Assembly (NCBI GenBank): GCA_007122315.1
Contig: SKUB01000131.1
Span: 1 to 64,000 of the forward strand
DNA length: 64,000 bases
Direction: 5' to 3'
Source of the DNA: Pseudomonadales bacterium
GTDB lineage: Bacteria > Pseudomonadota > Gammaproteobacteria > Pseudomonadales > Azotimanducaceae
Shown in pieces: positions 16,255 to 25,473 of this stretch. Position 1 is the stretch's first letter. Every line of letters begins with the position of its first letter. The notes under the pieces were generated by a model that was given only the letters and a program-made list of their open reading frames with translations, ran no database searches and was not told the DNA's origin. Position numbers and translations under genes: made by a program.

Positions 16255-17304
16255 TCAGCGGTAGGGGTCGACTGAACGGGTCGCAATCAACGGGGCCACG
16301 TCTGCCCGCGGCCAGACGATGGTCACCAGATCCTCGAGAAAGCGTTCGACGACGGCATCCCAGTTCTGGCTTTCTGCGAATCTGCGGCAGGCGCTGCGGT
16401 CGCAACCCAGCGCACGTTCGATGGCGGCTGCGAGGTCCTCGTCGAGCGCCCCGGTAAGGCCCTCCGTGACCAGATCCAACGGCCCCGTCACCGGAAACGC
16501 CGCCACGGGTGTACCGCAGGCCATGGCCTCCAGCATCACCAGACCGAAGGTATCGGTCCGGGAAGGGAACACGAAGACGTCCGCCCGCGCATACCAGTCG
16601 GCGAGCGCCTCGCCGTAGCAGTAGCCGGCGAATTCAATGTCCGGATAGCGCCGCTCCAGCGATCCCCGCTGCGGACCGTCCCCCACCACGACTTTGCGAC
16701 CTGGGCATTCGAGTTTCAGGAATGCCTCGAGATTCTTCTCCACCGCCACCCTGCCGACGTACAGCAGCAGCGGCCCGTCGTAACCTGCGACGCGGGCGCG
16801 CGGACAGAAGGCCGTGGTATCGACACCCCGTCCCCAGACCCGCAGGTGCTCGAGCCCCCAGGCCGAGAGTTCCTCCCGCTGCCGCTCCGTCGTCACCAGC
16901 GTGCTGCGGGCAGGCCGATGAAACCAGCGCAGGAACGCATAGCCCCAGCGCAAGGGCAGCCCGATCCGAGCCCGCATGTATTCAGGAAACTTGGTGTGCA
17001 GCGACGTGGTAAACGGCAGGTCATGTCGTGCAAGAAAGCGTCGCGCCGCCAGCCCCAGCGGGCCTTCGGTGGCAATGTGCACCGCAGAAGGCTCCATCTC
17101 GACGATCCGACGGCCCACCGAGAACGGATTGATGGCCACACGGATCTCGCGATAGCCGGGCAGGCCCAACGTGGTGAAGCTGCCTGGCTCCAGCACTTCG
17201 ACGTCAACGCCCCGCTCACGCACGCCGGCAATCACCTGCTCCAGGGTCGTGACGACACCATTGGTCTGCGGCCGCCATGCATCGGTGACGATGAGGATGG
17301 TCAC
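16255..17304 (-). CDS. GT4 glycosyltransferase, Agt-like (phosphorus-free glycolipid synthesis)
   Basis: This 349-residue GT-B glycosyltransferase has the N-terminal DAWRPQTNGVVTTLE acceptor region and the C-terminal nucleotide-sugar motif TDTFGLVMLEAMACGTPVAAFP with the paired glutamates of family GT4. Its GTG start overlaps the stop of the upstream phosphoesterase (GTGA) and has GGAGGAG eight bases before it, so the two are translated together. In alphaproteobacteria and marine bacteria, a PlcP phosphoesterase beside a GT4 enzyme (Agt) makes glycolipids from diacylglycerol during phosphate starvation. I infer that role from the pairing and from the Pho-box-like sites upstream. The sugar donor is unknown. 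Confidence 0.8.
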   Translation of the reverse strand: MTILIVTDAWRPQTNGVVTTLEQVIAGVRERGVDVEVLEPGSFTTLGLPGYREIRVAINPFSVGRRIVEMEPSAVHIATEGPLGLAARRFLARHDLPFTTSLHTKFPEYMRARIGLPLRWGYAFLRWFHRPARSTLVTTERQREELSAWGLEHLRVWGRGVDTTAFCPRARVAGYDGPLLLYVGRVAVEKNLEAFLKLECPGRKVVVGDGPQRGSLERRYPDIEFAGYCYGEALADWYARADVFVFPSRTDTFGLVMLEAMACGTPVAAFPVTGPLDLVTEGLTGALDEDLAAAIERALGCDRSACRRFAESQNWDAVVERFLEDLVTIVWPRADVAPLIATRSVDPYR

Positions 17305-18104
17305 GCGGCGCGCTCCTCCCGGGTGGGAAGCGGAATCACGTCTGCGGATTCCTCGCCACGCCAGCGAAGCACCCGGATGTCGCCATCGGCATCCTCCACC
17401 AGGGCGGTGCAGGATTCGACCCAATCGCCACAGTTCATGTAGCTGATCTCTCCGATGTCGCGAATCTCCGCATGGTGGATGTGGCCGCACACCACTCCGT
17501 CGAACCCTTCCCGTTCACACTCACGCGCCACGGCGAGCTCGAATTCGCTGATGAAGTTCACGGCCCGTTTCACGCGGTGCTTGACCCAGGCGGACAGCGA
17601 CCAGCGGCCGTAGCCAAGCCGCTCCCGGATCGCATTGTTCAGCCGATTGACCTCGAGCAGGAACTGATAGCCGATGTCCCCAAGCCACGCGATCCAGCGA
17701 TGGTAGCGGGTGATGACGTCGTACTCGTCGCCATGTACCACCAGCAGTGTGCGGTCATCGGCGGTACGGTGAACGGCCCGATCGACGAGGCGAATGTTGC
17801 CGAAACTGTGGTCCGAGAAGCGGCGCAGGAACTCGTCGTGGTTGCCGGTCACGTAGACCACTTCGGTCCCGCGTTTCGCCAGCGTCAGAAATCGACGCAG
17901 GACGTTGGAATGACTCTGCGGCCAGTACAGGGTGCTCGACAGCCGCCAGCCGTCGACGATGTCACCAACCAGATAAAGTCGATCACAGGTGTGGTTCTTG
18001 AGGAAGTCGAGGAGAACGTCTGCCTGGCAACCTCGGGTTCCGAGGTGGATGTCAGAGAGCCAGATACTGCGGTAGTGACGGGGCGTTATCTCGTTTAGCG
18101 CCAT
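17301..18104 (-). CDS. plcP: PlcP-type metallophosphoesterase (phospholipid turnover)
   Basis: This 267-residue calcineurin-like phosphoesterase has metal ligands in LSDIHLGTRGCQ (Asp18, His20), LVGDIVDGW (Asp48), TGNHDEF (Asn88, His89), VVHGDEYD and CGHIHHAE. Such proteins are usually labelled UDP-2,3-diacylglucosamine hydrolase (LpxH-like), but SDIHLGTRGCQA followed by LLDFLK is the opening of PlcP, the phospholipase-C-like enzyme that converts phospholipids to diacylglycerol when phosphate is scarce. The coupled GT4 gene downstream supports this. The ATG at 18104 begins the conserved part and has an AGGAAGGGAG ribosome site. An 11-bp-spaced ladder of TGA(C) half-sites lies upstream. Confidence 0.8.
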   Translation of the reverse strand: MALNEITPRHYRSIWLSDIHLGTRGCQADVLLDFLKNHTCDRLYLVGDIVDGWRLSSTLYWPQSHSNVLRRFLTLAKRGTEVVYVTGNHDEFLRRFSDHSFGNIRLVDRAVHRTADDRTLLVVHGDEYDVITRYHRWIAWLGDIGYQFLLEVNRLNNAIRERLGYGRWSLSAWVKHRVKRAVNFISEFELAVARECEREGFDGVVCGHIHHAEIRDIGEISYMNCGDWVESCTALVEDADGDIRVLRWRGEESADVIPLPTREERAA

Positions 18105-18149
18105 GCTCCCTTCCTGCTCTGCTGGTTTGACCCAGACTGATAGGCGAGC

Positions 18150-18210
18150 GTGACGGGTGCGTGACGCGTCCAAAAAGGAAATATGAATCTATCGTGACGA
18201 TCGTGTGACG
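18150..18210 (-). promoter_or_regulatory. Tandem Pho-box-like repeats upstream of plcP
   Basis: GTGAC on the plus strand (GTCAC in the direction of plcP) occurs at 18150, 18161, 18194 and 18205. The spacing is 11 bases within each pair and 33 (3 x 11) between the pairs. A fifth TGA at 18184 falls on the same 11-base grid. PhoB binds direct repeats of CTGTCAT-like half-sites with an 11-base period, so this looks like two Pho boxes in helical phase. A possible -10 (TATCAG, 18136-18141) follows at a suitable distance. The half-sites are GC-shifted from the E. coli consensus. Confidence 0.6.
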
Positions 18211-18217
18211 CCCCGCT

Positions 18218-18865
18218 TCAGGCAGTAGCGGTGGATCGGTAGCGTGCGCCCAGGGCATCCCAGAGTCGATCGGCGAAGTCCGGCGCGCCGGCGTCGAGAT
18301 CATCGATCACCTCGAGCAGGTGCACATTGTCTTCCCGACCGCCCCAGACCTTACGGTAGCTGCCGTCCTGATACCCATGCGCCTGACGGAAGTTGTTCAG
18401 TACGTTCTTGCCGATGTACTCACGCGTCAGATCGGCAAGGTCCATGTCGAGCCCATTGAGCAGATCGATGAAGGCTGCAATGTCGAAGCGCTGATCTGCC
18501 AGTGCGGCCAGCGCCAATGCCTCGACATCACTGCGGAACGCATCCAGGGAACGCTGTTGCCCGACCCGGGTCTCGAACAGCTTCACTGTTCCTGCATCGA
18601 CCTCACCTTCGAGCAGCAGCATGCTGAGACCGAAGTGCCAGATGTCGACCACTTCCAGTCGGACCTGCCCGAGGTCCGGTTGTTGCTGCTTCCACCACTT
18701 CCAGCCAAAGTGATCCAGCAGTTCCGCACACTCGACCCATACCGCTCGGGCATAGGGAAAGCCCCGATCACGCCAGTCCGACGCAACCTTGCAGTTGTGG
18801 TCGTCCTGCAGACGCGCCATGGTTTCGAGCATGGCGCGGACGCGATCGGCACTTACGCCCGTCAC
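18218..18865 (-). CDS. Dimeric all-alpha dUTPase (dUTPase type 2)
   Basis: This 215-residue helical protein of the dimeric dUTPase/MazG-like superfamily has the metal-binding helices WVECAELLDHFGWKWWK (ExxE-type) and LEVVDIWHFGLSMLLLE (ExxxD-type). The enzyme hydrolyses dUTP (and often dUDP) to dUMP and keeps uracil out of DNA. The GTG at 18865 overlaps the stop of the upstream VOC gene (GTGA), fixing the start. The paired tryptophans after the first motif are typical of the dUTPase branch rather than MazG. Confidence 0.85.
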   Translation of the reverse strand: MTGVSADRVRAMLETMARLQDDHNCKVASDWRDRGFPYARAVWVECAELLDHFGWKWWKQQQPDLGQVRLEVVDIWHFGLSMLLLEGEVDAGTVKLFETRVGQQRSLDAFRSDVEALALAALADQRFDIAAFIDLLNGLDMDLADLTREYIGKNVLNNFRQAHGYQDGSYRKVWGGREDNVHLLEVIDDLDAGAPDFADRLWDALGARYRSTATA

Positions 18866-19257
18866 GATTGCAGCAACTCCACCCAATTGCCGTCCGGATC
18901 AGCGAACATGGCAATGCGTACGCCGGGGCGGATGTCGCGTGGCGGAATCACCGGTTCATGGCCTGCCTTACGGCAGATGTCCGTCGCGGCATCGACGTCG
19001 GCGACGGAAATGGTCCAGTAGCGCAGGCCCGTGCTGCCCACCAAACCGCCTGGGGCCGCATCCGCCTTCGGCTGCGCCTCGGTGATCTTGATCGCGCTGC
19101 TGCCGCAACGCAGCCGGTACATGGTACCGATGCCGGGTACCTCCATGGTGCCGTCGTCCTCGAAGCCGAGCACGTCCCGATAGAACGTGACCATCGGGCC
19201 CGCATTGCGGCTGATGATCCCGAGGTCGATGGAATCCTTTGTCAGTGCCAAACCCAT
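18862..19257 (-). CDS. VOC (glyoxalase-like) protein
   Basis: This 131-residue protein is made of two beta-alpha-beta-beta-beta modules of the vicinal-oxygen-chelate superfamily: MVTFYRDVLGFEDDG in the first and the closing FADPDGNWVELLQS in the second. These proteins include glyoxalases, dioxygenases and resistance proteins; the substrate cannot be called. The ATG at 19257 has AGGAGG seven bases upstream, which rules out the codons five residues earlier. Its stop overlaps the start of the dUTPase gene. Confidence 0.85.
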   Translation of the reverse strand: MGLALTKDSIDLGIISRNAGPMVTFYRDVLGFEDDGTMEVPGIGTMYRLRCGSSAIKITEAQPKADAAPGGLVGSTGLRYWTISVADVDAATDICRKAGHEPVIPPRDIRPGVRIAMFADPDGNWVELLQS

Positions 19258-19332
19258 GTTGTCCCTCCTCATGCATTGCAGAAAATCGTTCGCGAACGTG
19301 TTTGCACGGCGACGCGTGCGATGTTGGGCGCG

Positions 19333-20514
19333 TCAGATGTGCCCTTCCGCACGCAGTGCGGCTAGCCGCTCGGCATCGTAGCCCAGCAGATCACCAAGCA
19401 CCTCGTCTGTGTGCGCACCAAGCGCAGGACCTGCCCAGCGGATGCTTCCGGGCGTCTCTGACAGCCGCGGAAAGACGTTCTGCATGTGCAGATTCGGGAA
19501 TTCCGGATGCTCCACCTTGACGATGGCCTCCCGCGCCTGGAACTGGGGATCATTCAGCATCTCCGGAACCCGGTAGATGCGCCCTGCAGGTACCCCGTGC
19601 TGCTCACAGCGCTCGAGCAGATCCGCCGCAGCCAGCGTCCGGGTCCAGACTTCGATGTGCGCGTCCAAGTCTGCCTGGTGTTCACCACGGGCCACATGGG
19701 TGGCGTATCGCGGGTCCCGGGCCAGCTCCGGTTCGCCCATGGCCTCGGCCAGACGCGCGAACACGCTGTCCTGATTGGCAGCCACAAGCACCATCTCTCC
19801 GTCGGCCGTTCCATAGACGTTCGACGGTGCGATTTTCGGCAGAATGGCACCGGTGCGCTCACGAATGACGCCGGCTTCCGTGTACTCCGCAACGGTGCTT
19901 TCCAGCATGCCGAGTACCGCTTCGTAGATCGCCGAGTCCACCACCTGACCGCGCCCGGTCCGGCGCCGGTGTTCCAGCGCGGCCAGCGCCCCCACGCAAC
20001 CGAACGTGGCTGCCAGTGCATCGCCAATTGAAAGTCCGACCCGACTCGGCGGACGATCCGGCTCACCCGCCAGATGGCGCATGCCACCCATGGCTTCGCC
20101 GATGGATCCGTAGCCTGCGCGACCAGCATAGGGGCCGGTCTGTCCGAATCCGCTTACCCGGACCACGATGAGACCGGGATTGCGCCCGTGCATCGCCTCC
20201 GGTCCCAGCCCCCACTTTTCCAGCGTGCCTGGACGGAAGTTCTCGATCAGAATGTCCGCCTCCGCAGCCAGGTCGGCCAGGATGCCCTGGCCCGTCGCGC
20301 GCCGCAGATCCAGCGTGATGCACTTCTTGTTGCGGGCGATCACCGGCCACCACACCGGCTTGCCCTGCCCCCAATCGCGCATGGCGTCGCCCTTGCCCGG
20401 CGGTTCCACCTTGATCACCTCGGCGCCGAGATCGCCGAGCAGCTGACCGCAGAAAGGGCCGGCAATGAGCTGACCGAGTTCCAGGACGCGAAGGCCTTCG
20501 AGTGGTCCAGGCAT
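19333..20514 (-). CDS. Class III (CaiB/BaiF) CoA-transferase
   Basis: This 393-residue protein opens PLEGLRVLELGQLIAGPFCGQLLGDLGAEVIKVE and continues WGQGKPVWWPVIARNKK, the standard start of family III CoA-transferases, which move CoA between carboxylic acids. The catalytic aspartate is expected in GLSIGDALAATFG. It starts inside the stop of the HMG-CoA-lyase-like gene (ATGA), so the two act together. In mammals a family member transfers CoA from succinyl-CoA to 3-hydroxymethylglutarate. Activation of hydroxymethylglutarate or a related dicarboxylate followed by cleavage is my inference. Confidence 0.85.
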   Translation of the reverse strand: MPGPLEGLRVLELGQLIAGPFCGQLLGDLGAEVIKVEPPGKGDAMRDWGQGKPVWWPVIARNKKCITLDLRRATGQGILADLAAEADILIENFRPGTLEKWGLGPEAMHGRNPGLIVVRVSGFGQTGPYAGRAGYGSIGEAMGGMRHLAGEPDRPPSRVGLSIGDALAATFGCVGALAALEHRRRTGRGQVVDSAIYEAVLGMLESTVAEYTEAGVIRERTGAILPKIAPSNVYGTADGEMVLVAANQDSVFARLAEAMGEPELARDPRYATHVARGEHQADLDAHIEVWTRTLAAADLLERCEQHGVPAGRIYRVPEMLNDPQFQAREAIVKVEHPEFPNLHMQNVFPRLSETPGSIRWAGPALGAHTDEVLGDLLGYDAERLAALRAEGHI

Positions 20515-21428
20515 CAGGCGGCCTCCGGCTGAGGAAAGCCGCCTGCGCGACTGACCAGGCCCGGCAGCGCGCGGCCGAGACGTTCAGCGAGTCGCTCGGC
20601 AGCAGCCATCATGCCGGGGAGATCGACCCCGGTGCGAATGCCCATGCGTTCGAGCATGTAAAGAAGGTCCTCGCTGGGAATGTTGCCGGTGGCCTTGGGT
20701 GCGAACGGACAACCGCCGACTCCGCCGATACTGGCGTCGAGCACATCCACGTCGGCCTGCAGCGCCGCAAACGCGTTGGCGATGCCCGTGTTGCGGGTAT
20801 TGTGGAAATGCGCCCGCAGCGGCAGCGGTACCGTGAGGGCCTCGCGGATCGCCGGGAAGAGATGCAGCACCTGCGCAGGCACGCCGACGCCTACGGTATC
20901 CGCGAGGCAGAGCTCGTCCGGAGCCGCTGCGGCGAGCCGCCGAGCCATTTCGATGACCCGGTCGGCGGGCACCTCGCCCTCGAAGGGACAGCCGAACGCC
21001 ACCGCAATGGTCACCTGGACCCCCATGCCCGCCTCGCGGGCACGCGCAATGACCTCCTCCGCCACCGACAGCGCCCGGTCCACGTCCATACCCTGATTGC
21101 GCATGCCGAACGTATCGCTCGCGGGGATCACCATGCCCACTTCGTGCAGGCGGCCTGTGGCCAGCGCCCGTTCCAGGCCACGCATGTTCAGGACCAGCCC
21201 CGTGTAGCGCACACCCGGTGCTGCAGGCAGTCCGGCGCACACCGCTTCGGCATCAGCCATCTGCGGCACCTTCTTCGGGTGCACGAAACTCGCGACCTCG
21301 ATGCGGCGCACACCCGCGGCCAAGGCGTCTTCGATGAGTGCCAGCTTGGCGGCGGTGGGCAGCACACCCGGTTCGTTCTGCAGGCCGTCCCGAGGCGACA
21401 CCTCGAGCAGCGTCACTTCCTCACGCAT
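20514..21428 (-). CDS. Hydroxymethylglutaryl-CoA lyase family protein
   Basis: This 304-residue TIM-barrel enzyme has the family opening VSPRDGLQNEP (catalytic Arg-Asp), AHFHNTRNTGIAN (metal-binding His) and the glycine-rich loop GGVGGCPFAPKATGN with the catalytic cysteine. It cleaves 3-hydroxy-3-methylglutaryl-CoA to acetyl-CoA and acetoacetate, as in leucine breakdown, or a close analogue. The other liu genes are not nearby. The ATG at 21428 has GGAGGT six bases ahead of it. It is followed without a gap by a CoA-transferase and lies 31 bases downstream of glnS on the same strand. Confidence 0.88.
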   Translation of the reverse strand: MREEVTLLEVSPRDGLQNEPGVLPTAAKLALIEDALAAGVRRIEVASFVHPKKVPQMADAEAVCAGLPAAPGVRYTGLVLNMRGLERALATGRLHEVGMVIPASDTFGMRNQGMDVDRALSVAEEVIARAREAGMGVQVTIAVAFGCPFEGEVPADRVIEMARRLAAAAPDELCLADTVGVGVPAQVLHLFPAIREALTVPLPLRAHFHNTRNTGIANAFAALQADVDVLDASIGGVGGCPFAPKATGNIPSEDLLYMLERMGIRTGVDLPGMMAAAERLAERLGRALPGLVSRAGGFPQPEAA

Positions 21429-21459
21429 CCGGCACCTCCCGCCTCCCGGCGTCTGCACT

Positions 21460-23136
21460 TCAAGACCAATTGTCCCGCAACGTGATGATGCGGTTGAACA
21501 CAGGCCGCTCCGGTCGCGACCGTTCGGGCTCCAGATAGAACCAGCCCGTGCGTTCGAACTGCACGCGACTGCCGACGTCGAGCCCGGCCAGGTAGGGTTC
21601 CACGAAACCCTCACGCAGCACCAGGGAATCCGGGTTCAGAACATCGGTAAAACGTCGACCGTCCTTCAGACCGCCGGGATTCGATTCCGTGAACAGGCGA
21701 TCATACAGACGCATTTCCGCACCCACCCCGTGGCGGGCACTCACCCAGTGAATCACTCCCTTCACCTTGCGCTCGGCGTTGGCGCCGCCGGCACGGGACT
21801 CGAGATCAACGCTGCAACGCAACTCCACTGCCTCGCCGTCGTTGCCGGTCACCACCTCGTCGCAGCGAATGATGTAGCCGTAACGCAGACGCACCTCGGC
21901 ACCCGGAGACAGGCGTTTGTACTTCTTGTTCGGCGGTTCGAACATGAAGTCGTCGCGCTCGATCCACAGTTCCCTGCAGAACGGCACCTCGCGGGCACCC
22001 AGCGCCTCCACCTGCGGATGATTCGGCGCCGTGAACCATTCCTCGCGATCCTCCGGGTAGTTCGTCAGCACCACTTTCAGCGGTTCCACGACGGCCAGGG
22101 CCCGCGGCACGGCCTCGAGATCGTCGCGGATACAGCGCTCCAGCGCGCTCATCTCCACCGTCCCGTCGGAGCGCGTAATTCCGATGCGGTGACAGAATTC
22201 CCGGATCGCCTGGGGGCGCACGCCGCGTCGGCGCAGGCCCGCCACCGTCGGCATGCGCGGATCGTCCCAGCCTTCCACGTGACCATCCGCCACCAGCGTG
22301 TTCAGGACCCGTTTGGACAGTACGGTGTATTCGAGATTCAACCGTGAAAACTCGATCTGCTGTGGATGATGCGGTGTCGCCAGGGTGTCGAGGACCCAGT
22401 CATACAGCGGCCGATGGTCCTCGAACTCCAGCGTGCACAGGCTGTGGGTCACGCCTTCCAGGTAATCCGAAAGACAGTGGGTGTAGTCGTACATGGGATA
22501 AATACACCAGGCATTCCCCGTGCGCTGGTGGTGGGCGCGGCGCACCCGGTACAATACCGGGTCGCGCATGTTGATGTTCGGTGAAGCCATGTCGATCTTC
22601 GCCCTGAGGACGTGATCCCCGTCGGCGAACTCACCCGCGCGCATGCGCCGGAACAGATCCAGGTTCTCCTCCACGCTGCGATCACGGTACGGGCTCGGCG
22701 TGCCGGCTTCGGTAAGGGTGCCGCGGGTGGCCCGTATTTCGTCCAGTGACAGGCTGCAGACGAACGCGCAGCCCCGATGAATCAGCTCCTCCGCGAACCC
22801 GTAGAGCTGCTCGAAGTAATCCGAGGCATGGCTCTCGCGCTCCCCCCAATCGAACCCGAGCCAGCGCACGTCGCGCTGAATCGCAGCGACGTACTCGGCC
22901 GTCTCCTTCAGCGGATTGGTGTCGTCCATGCGCAGAAAGCAGTGCCCACCGAATCGCTCGGCGACGCCGAAGTTCAGGCATATGGATTTCGCGTGCCCGA
23001 TGTGTAGATATCCATTCGGTTCCGGAGGAAACCGGGTGACCACGCGCCCTGCGAACTTGCCGCTGGCGTTGTCCTTGTGGATGATCTGCTCGATGAAGTT
23101 GTCCGGACGTGCGTTGTCCGTACCAGTACCGGTCAT
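21460..23136 (-). CDS. glnS: Glutaminyl-tRNA synthetase
   Basis: This 558-residue class I synthetase charges tRNA-Gln with glutamine. The HIGH motif is in [15 protein letters not shown] (residue ~40) and the KMSKS-equivalent is VLSKRVL near residue 270. The C-terminal half carries the two anticodon-binding beta-barrels. FRRMDDTNP-like features at the N-terminus (FLRMDDTNP) and the length match bacterial GlnRS rather than GluRS. Its presence implies direct glutaminylation. It stands ahead of the HMG-CoA-lyase/CoA-transferase pair. Confidence 0.97.
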   Translation of the reverse strand: MTGTGTDNARPDNFIEQIIHKDNASGKFAGRVVTRFPPEPNGYLHIGHAKSICLNFGVAERFGGHCFLRMDDTNPLKETAEYVAAIQRDVRWLGFDWGERESHASDYFEQLYGFAEELIHRGCAFVCSLSLDEIRATRGTLTEAGTPSPYRDRSVEENLDLFRRMRAGEFADGDHVLRAKIDMASPNINMRDPVLYRVRRAHHQRTGNAWCIYPMYDYTHCLSDYLEGVTHSLCTLEFEDHRPLYDWVLDTLATPHHPQQIEFSRLNLEYTVLSKRVLNTLVADGHVEGWDDPRMPTVAGLRRRGVRPQAIREFCHRIGITRSDGTVEMSALERCIRDDLEAVPRALAVVEPLKVVLTNYPEDREEWFTAPNHPQVEALGAREVPFCRELWIERDDFMFEPPNKKYKRLSPGAEVRLRYGYIIRCDEVVTGNDGEAVELRCSVDLESRAGGANAERKVKGVIHWVSARHGVGAEMRLYDRLFTESNPGGLKDGRRFTDVLNPDSLVLREGFVEPYLAGLDVGSRVQFERTGWFYLEPERSRPERPVFNRIITLRDNWS

Positions 23137-23251
23137 TTGGGTGCGTCACCGCTCATGCTGCGAAGGGCGCACATTCTAAACGCCGCACCCTGCCCTGTCC
23201 CGCGCCCATTGCCGGTCCGCTGGATCCGCCCACAGAAGAGTTCGCCGTACC

Positions 23252-24499
23252 ATGACCCATGCGCTTCCGCGACTGAGACTGGTGATCGCCTGCTGCATCG
23301 CCTTCCTGACCGGCTGCAGCACCGAACCGGGACTGCCCGGCGGTTTCGATGGCACAGGCACGCAGCGCATCTACGTTATCGAACTCGACGGTGACACCGC
23401 CGGCCGCATCGAGGAGCGGCGCGGCCGCACGTCGGCAGGTGCTCCGCGCATGGATACCCTGATCGAAGTCGTGCTGCCGGGCACTGGCCTGATGCTGCGC
23501 GAGGAGCGGTTGCAGTTCGCCGCCGACCCGCCCCATGTGCTGCTGCAGCGTACCCGCTTCACTCGCACCCCGACCGGTATCGAGCACCACGAGGTCTCCC
23601 GCGGCGACGAGCTCGGCTCGCCGACGCTCGCTGATCTCGACGACACCCTGGAGCTTGCCAACGCTCCGGTTGGCACGCAGGTTCGACAGCGCGGACTGTT
23701 CGGTAGCGGAGAAGGAGAAAGCATGGTGACCGCCTGGGAGGTGGAATCCCGGGATGCGGCCGGCACCCACGCCCGCGGTCGGCGCGACGACGGCGCCGAA
23801 GTGGCCCTTTGGTTGGCGCCCGACGGAACACCGGAACGCTACCGGATCGGGACGGGCTTCACCCTGCGCCGGGTAGACGAAGCGCCGGTGCTGCCGGTGG
23901 AACAGAGCAGCCCTCTGCTTATGGAAGTAGCCGCCCGCCTCGGTGATGCGGCTCGCATCGACCGCCTGAACGTACGTGTCACTGGCCCCGCCGCCGAGCT
24001 GTTCCGGCCGGGACCGGGCCTCGAACTGCACAGCCGCGACGAGGGCATCGAGCTCCATGGTCGGCGCCTTGATGCAGCGACTGAACTGAGTGCTGACGAC
24101 CGTCGCCTGCTGGAAGCCATGGTGACCGAGGTACGCCGACAGGTGCGCTACCATCCCGGCGCGGCGCCGCCGAGTCTGAATGCCCTGCTGACCGATGGCC
24201 GCGGCGACTGCTACGAGTTCGCAGCCCTGTTCTCCGCATTGGCGCAGCGGGCGGGATTCGATGCCCGGCTCGTCACTGGCCTGGCATGGGCAGGCGATGA
24301 GCTCGGGGGCTTCGCCCCCCATGCCTGGAACGAGGTTCGCATCGGCAACACCTGGCTGAGCGTGGATCCGACCTGGGATCAGGTCGGCGCCGATGCCGCA
24401 CGGCTGCGATTTCCCGATGACCCCGGCGGCCAGCTCGACCTCCAGCTCGCCCTGAAACGTTCGAGCATCGAGATCATCGAAGTCGCTCCTCCCGGCTGA
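23252..24499 (+). CDS. Transglutaminase-like lipoprotein
   Basis: This 415-residue protein has a lipoprotein signal peptide (CCIAFLTGC, Cys about residue 25). The C-terminal transglutaminase-core domain shows its catalytic triad: Cys in DGRGDCYEFAALF, His in APHAWNEV and Asp in LSVDPTWDQ (about residues 315-375). The N-terminal 250 residues are beta-rich and unassigned. Bacterial transglutaminase-like proteins are mostly proteases or peptide amidases in the envelope. It is the only plus-strand gene in this stretch. A long reverse frame covers the same DNA but lacks family features. Confidence 0.82.
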   Translation: MTHALPRLRLVIACCIAFLTGCSTEPGLPGGFDGTGTQRIYVIELDGDTAGRIEERRGRTSAGAPRMDTLIEVVLPGTGLMLREERLQFAADPPHVLLQRTRFTRTPTGIEHHEVSRGDELGSPTLADLDDTLELANAPVGTQVRQRGLFGSGEGESMVTAWEVESRDAAGTHARGRRDDGAEVALWLAPDGTPERYRIGTGFTLRRVDEAPVLPVEQSSPLLMEVAARLGDAARIDRLNVRVTGPAAELFRPGPGLELHSRDEGIELHGRRLDAATELSADDRRLLEAMVTEVRRQVRYHPGAAPPSLNALLTDGRGDCYEFAALFSALAQRAGFDARLVTGLAWAGDELGGFAPHAWNEVRIGNTWLSVDPTWDQVGADAARLRFPDDPGGQLDLQLALKRSSIEIIEVAPPG

Positions 24500-24552
24500 A
24501 CGTGGACCGGTATCGCCCGCTGCCACACGACGCTGGGACGTCGCGAGCAGTC

Positions 24553-25410
24553 CTACTCCATGTCCCGCCGCACCCGCACCAGGCTCTCCTGCGCAGCGGA
24601 GGCGAACAGCCGCCCGGCGCGATCATAAAAGCTGCCACGGTTGAACCCGCGTGCCCCGCCGGCCGAAGGACTGTCGCGATCGTAGAGAAACCAGTCATCG
24701 ACCCGCAGGGGCCGATGGAACCACATGGCATGATCGAGGCTGGCACCGATGATGTGCGCCCGTGGCGTATGGGCCATGTGTGGGACCAGCGACGTGGACA
24801 TCAGCCCCATGTCCGAACAGTAGGCCAGCAGACAGCAGTGCAGCACCGGATCGTCATCGATTTCGGCCCGCAACCGGTACCAGGCCGGTTTGACCGGCGC
24901 CTCGGGTTGCGGCGTACCGACGGGATACACCGAGCGCGATTCGAACGGGCGCTCCCGCGTGGCCCAGGGCATCACGTTGGGATCGGTTCCCTGCAGCCGC
25001 TGAGCCACCCGGGTATCGTCCTCGAGCACTTCAGCTGCAGGCCAGTCCGGAGCCGGCACCTGATGGTCGAGACCCTCCTCTGCCACCTGAAAGGATGCGG
25101 ACATGGCGAAGATGGGCTCGCCGTTCTGAATGCCCCGCACCCGCCGGGTGGTGAAGCTCGAGCCGTCACGAATGCGGTCCACGTCGAACAGGATCGGCAG
25201 CCTACTGTCCCCTGGCCGCAGGAAATACCCATGCAGCGAGTGCGGCATGCGCCCTTCCACCGTGGCAGCGCAGGCGCGCAGTGCCTGCGCGAGCACCTGA
25301 CCGCCGAACACCCGTGGACCTGACCGAGCTTCGTTCTGGCCCCGGAACAGGTTCGTTTCGATGCGCTCGAGTGTCAGCAACTCGAGCAGTTCCGCTACTG
25401 CGGGATGCAT
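24553..25410 (-). CDS. tesB: Acyl-CoA thioesterase II
   Basis: This 285-residue double-hotdog thioesterase hydrolyses acyl-CoA to fatty acid and CoA. FRGQNEARSGPRVFGGQVLAQAL-type sequence at the N-terminus, GASLDHAMWFHRP (catalytic Asp) and AAQESLVRVR (catalytic Gln) match TesB. The ATG at 25410 has GGGAG seven bases ahead. It lies 60-odd bases downstream of the histidine kinase on the same strand, with no evident functional tie to it. Confidence 0.93.
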   Translation of the reverse strand: MHPAVAELLELLTLERIETNLFRGQNEARSGPRVFGGQVLAQALRACAATVEGRMPHSLHGYFLRPGDSRLPILFDVDRIRDGSSFTTRRVRGIQNGEPIFAMSASFQVAEEGLDHQVPAPDWPAAEVLEDDTRVAQRLQGTDPNVMPWATRERPFESRSVYPVGTPQPEAPVKPAWYRLRAEIDDDPVLHCCLLAYCSDMGLMSTSLVPHMAHTPRAHIIGASLDHAMWFHRPLRVDDWFLYDRDSPSAGGARGFNRGSFYDRAGRLFASAAQESLVRVRRDME

Positions 25411-25473
25411 GATTCCACTCCCAGCGAGGCCGCTGGCGGCTGCTGCCGCGCGGCGGGGTCAAACGGCCAGAGT

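Noticed and set aside
17301-18104. Assignment of the phosphoesterase as LpxH of lipid A synthesis
   Set aside because: The SDIHLGTRGCQ opening, coupling to a GT4 gene and Pho-box-like sites fit PlcP better; no lipid A gene is nearby.
23153-24526. A 457-codon minus-strand open frame covering the transglutaminase gene
   Set aside because: It has no family motif and is low-complexity, while the plus-strand frame has a lipobox and a full catalytic triad. Long antisense frames are common in GC-rich DNA.
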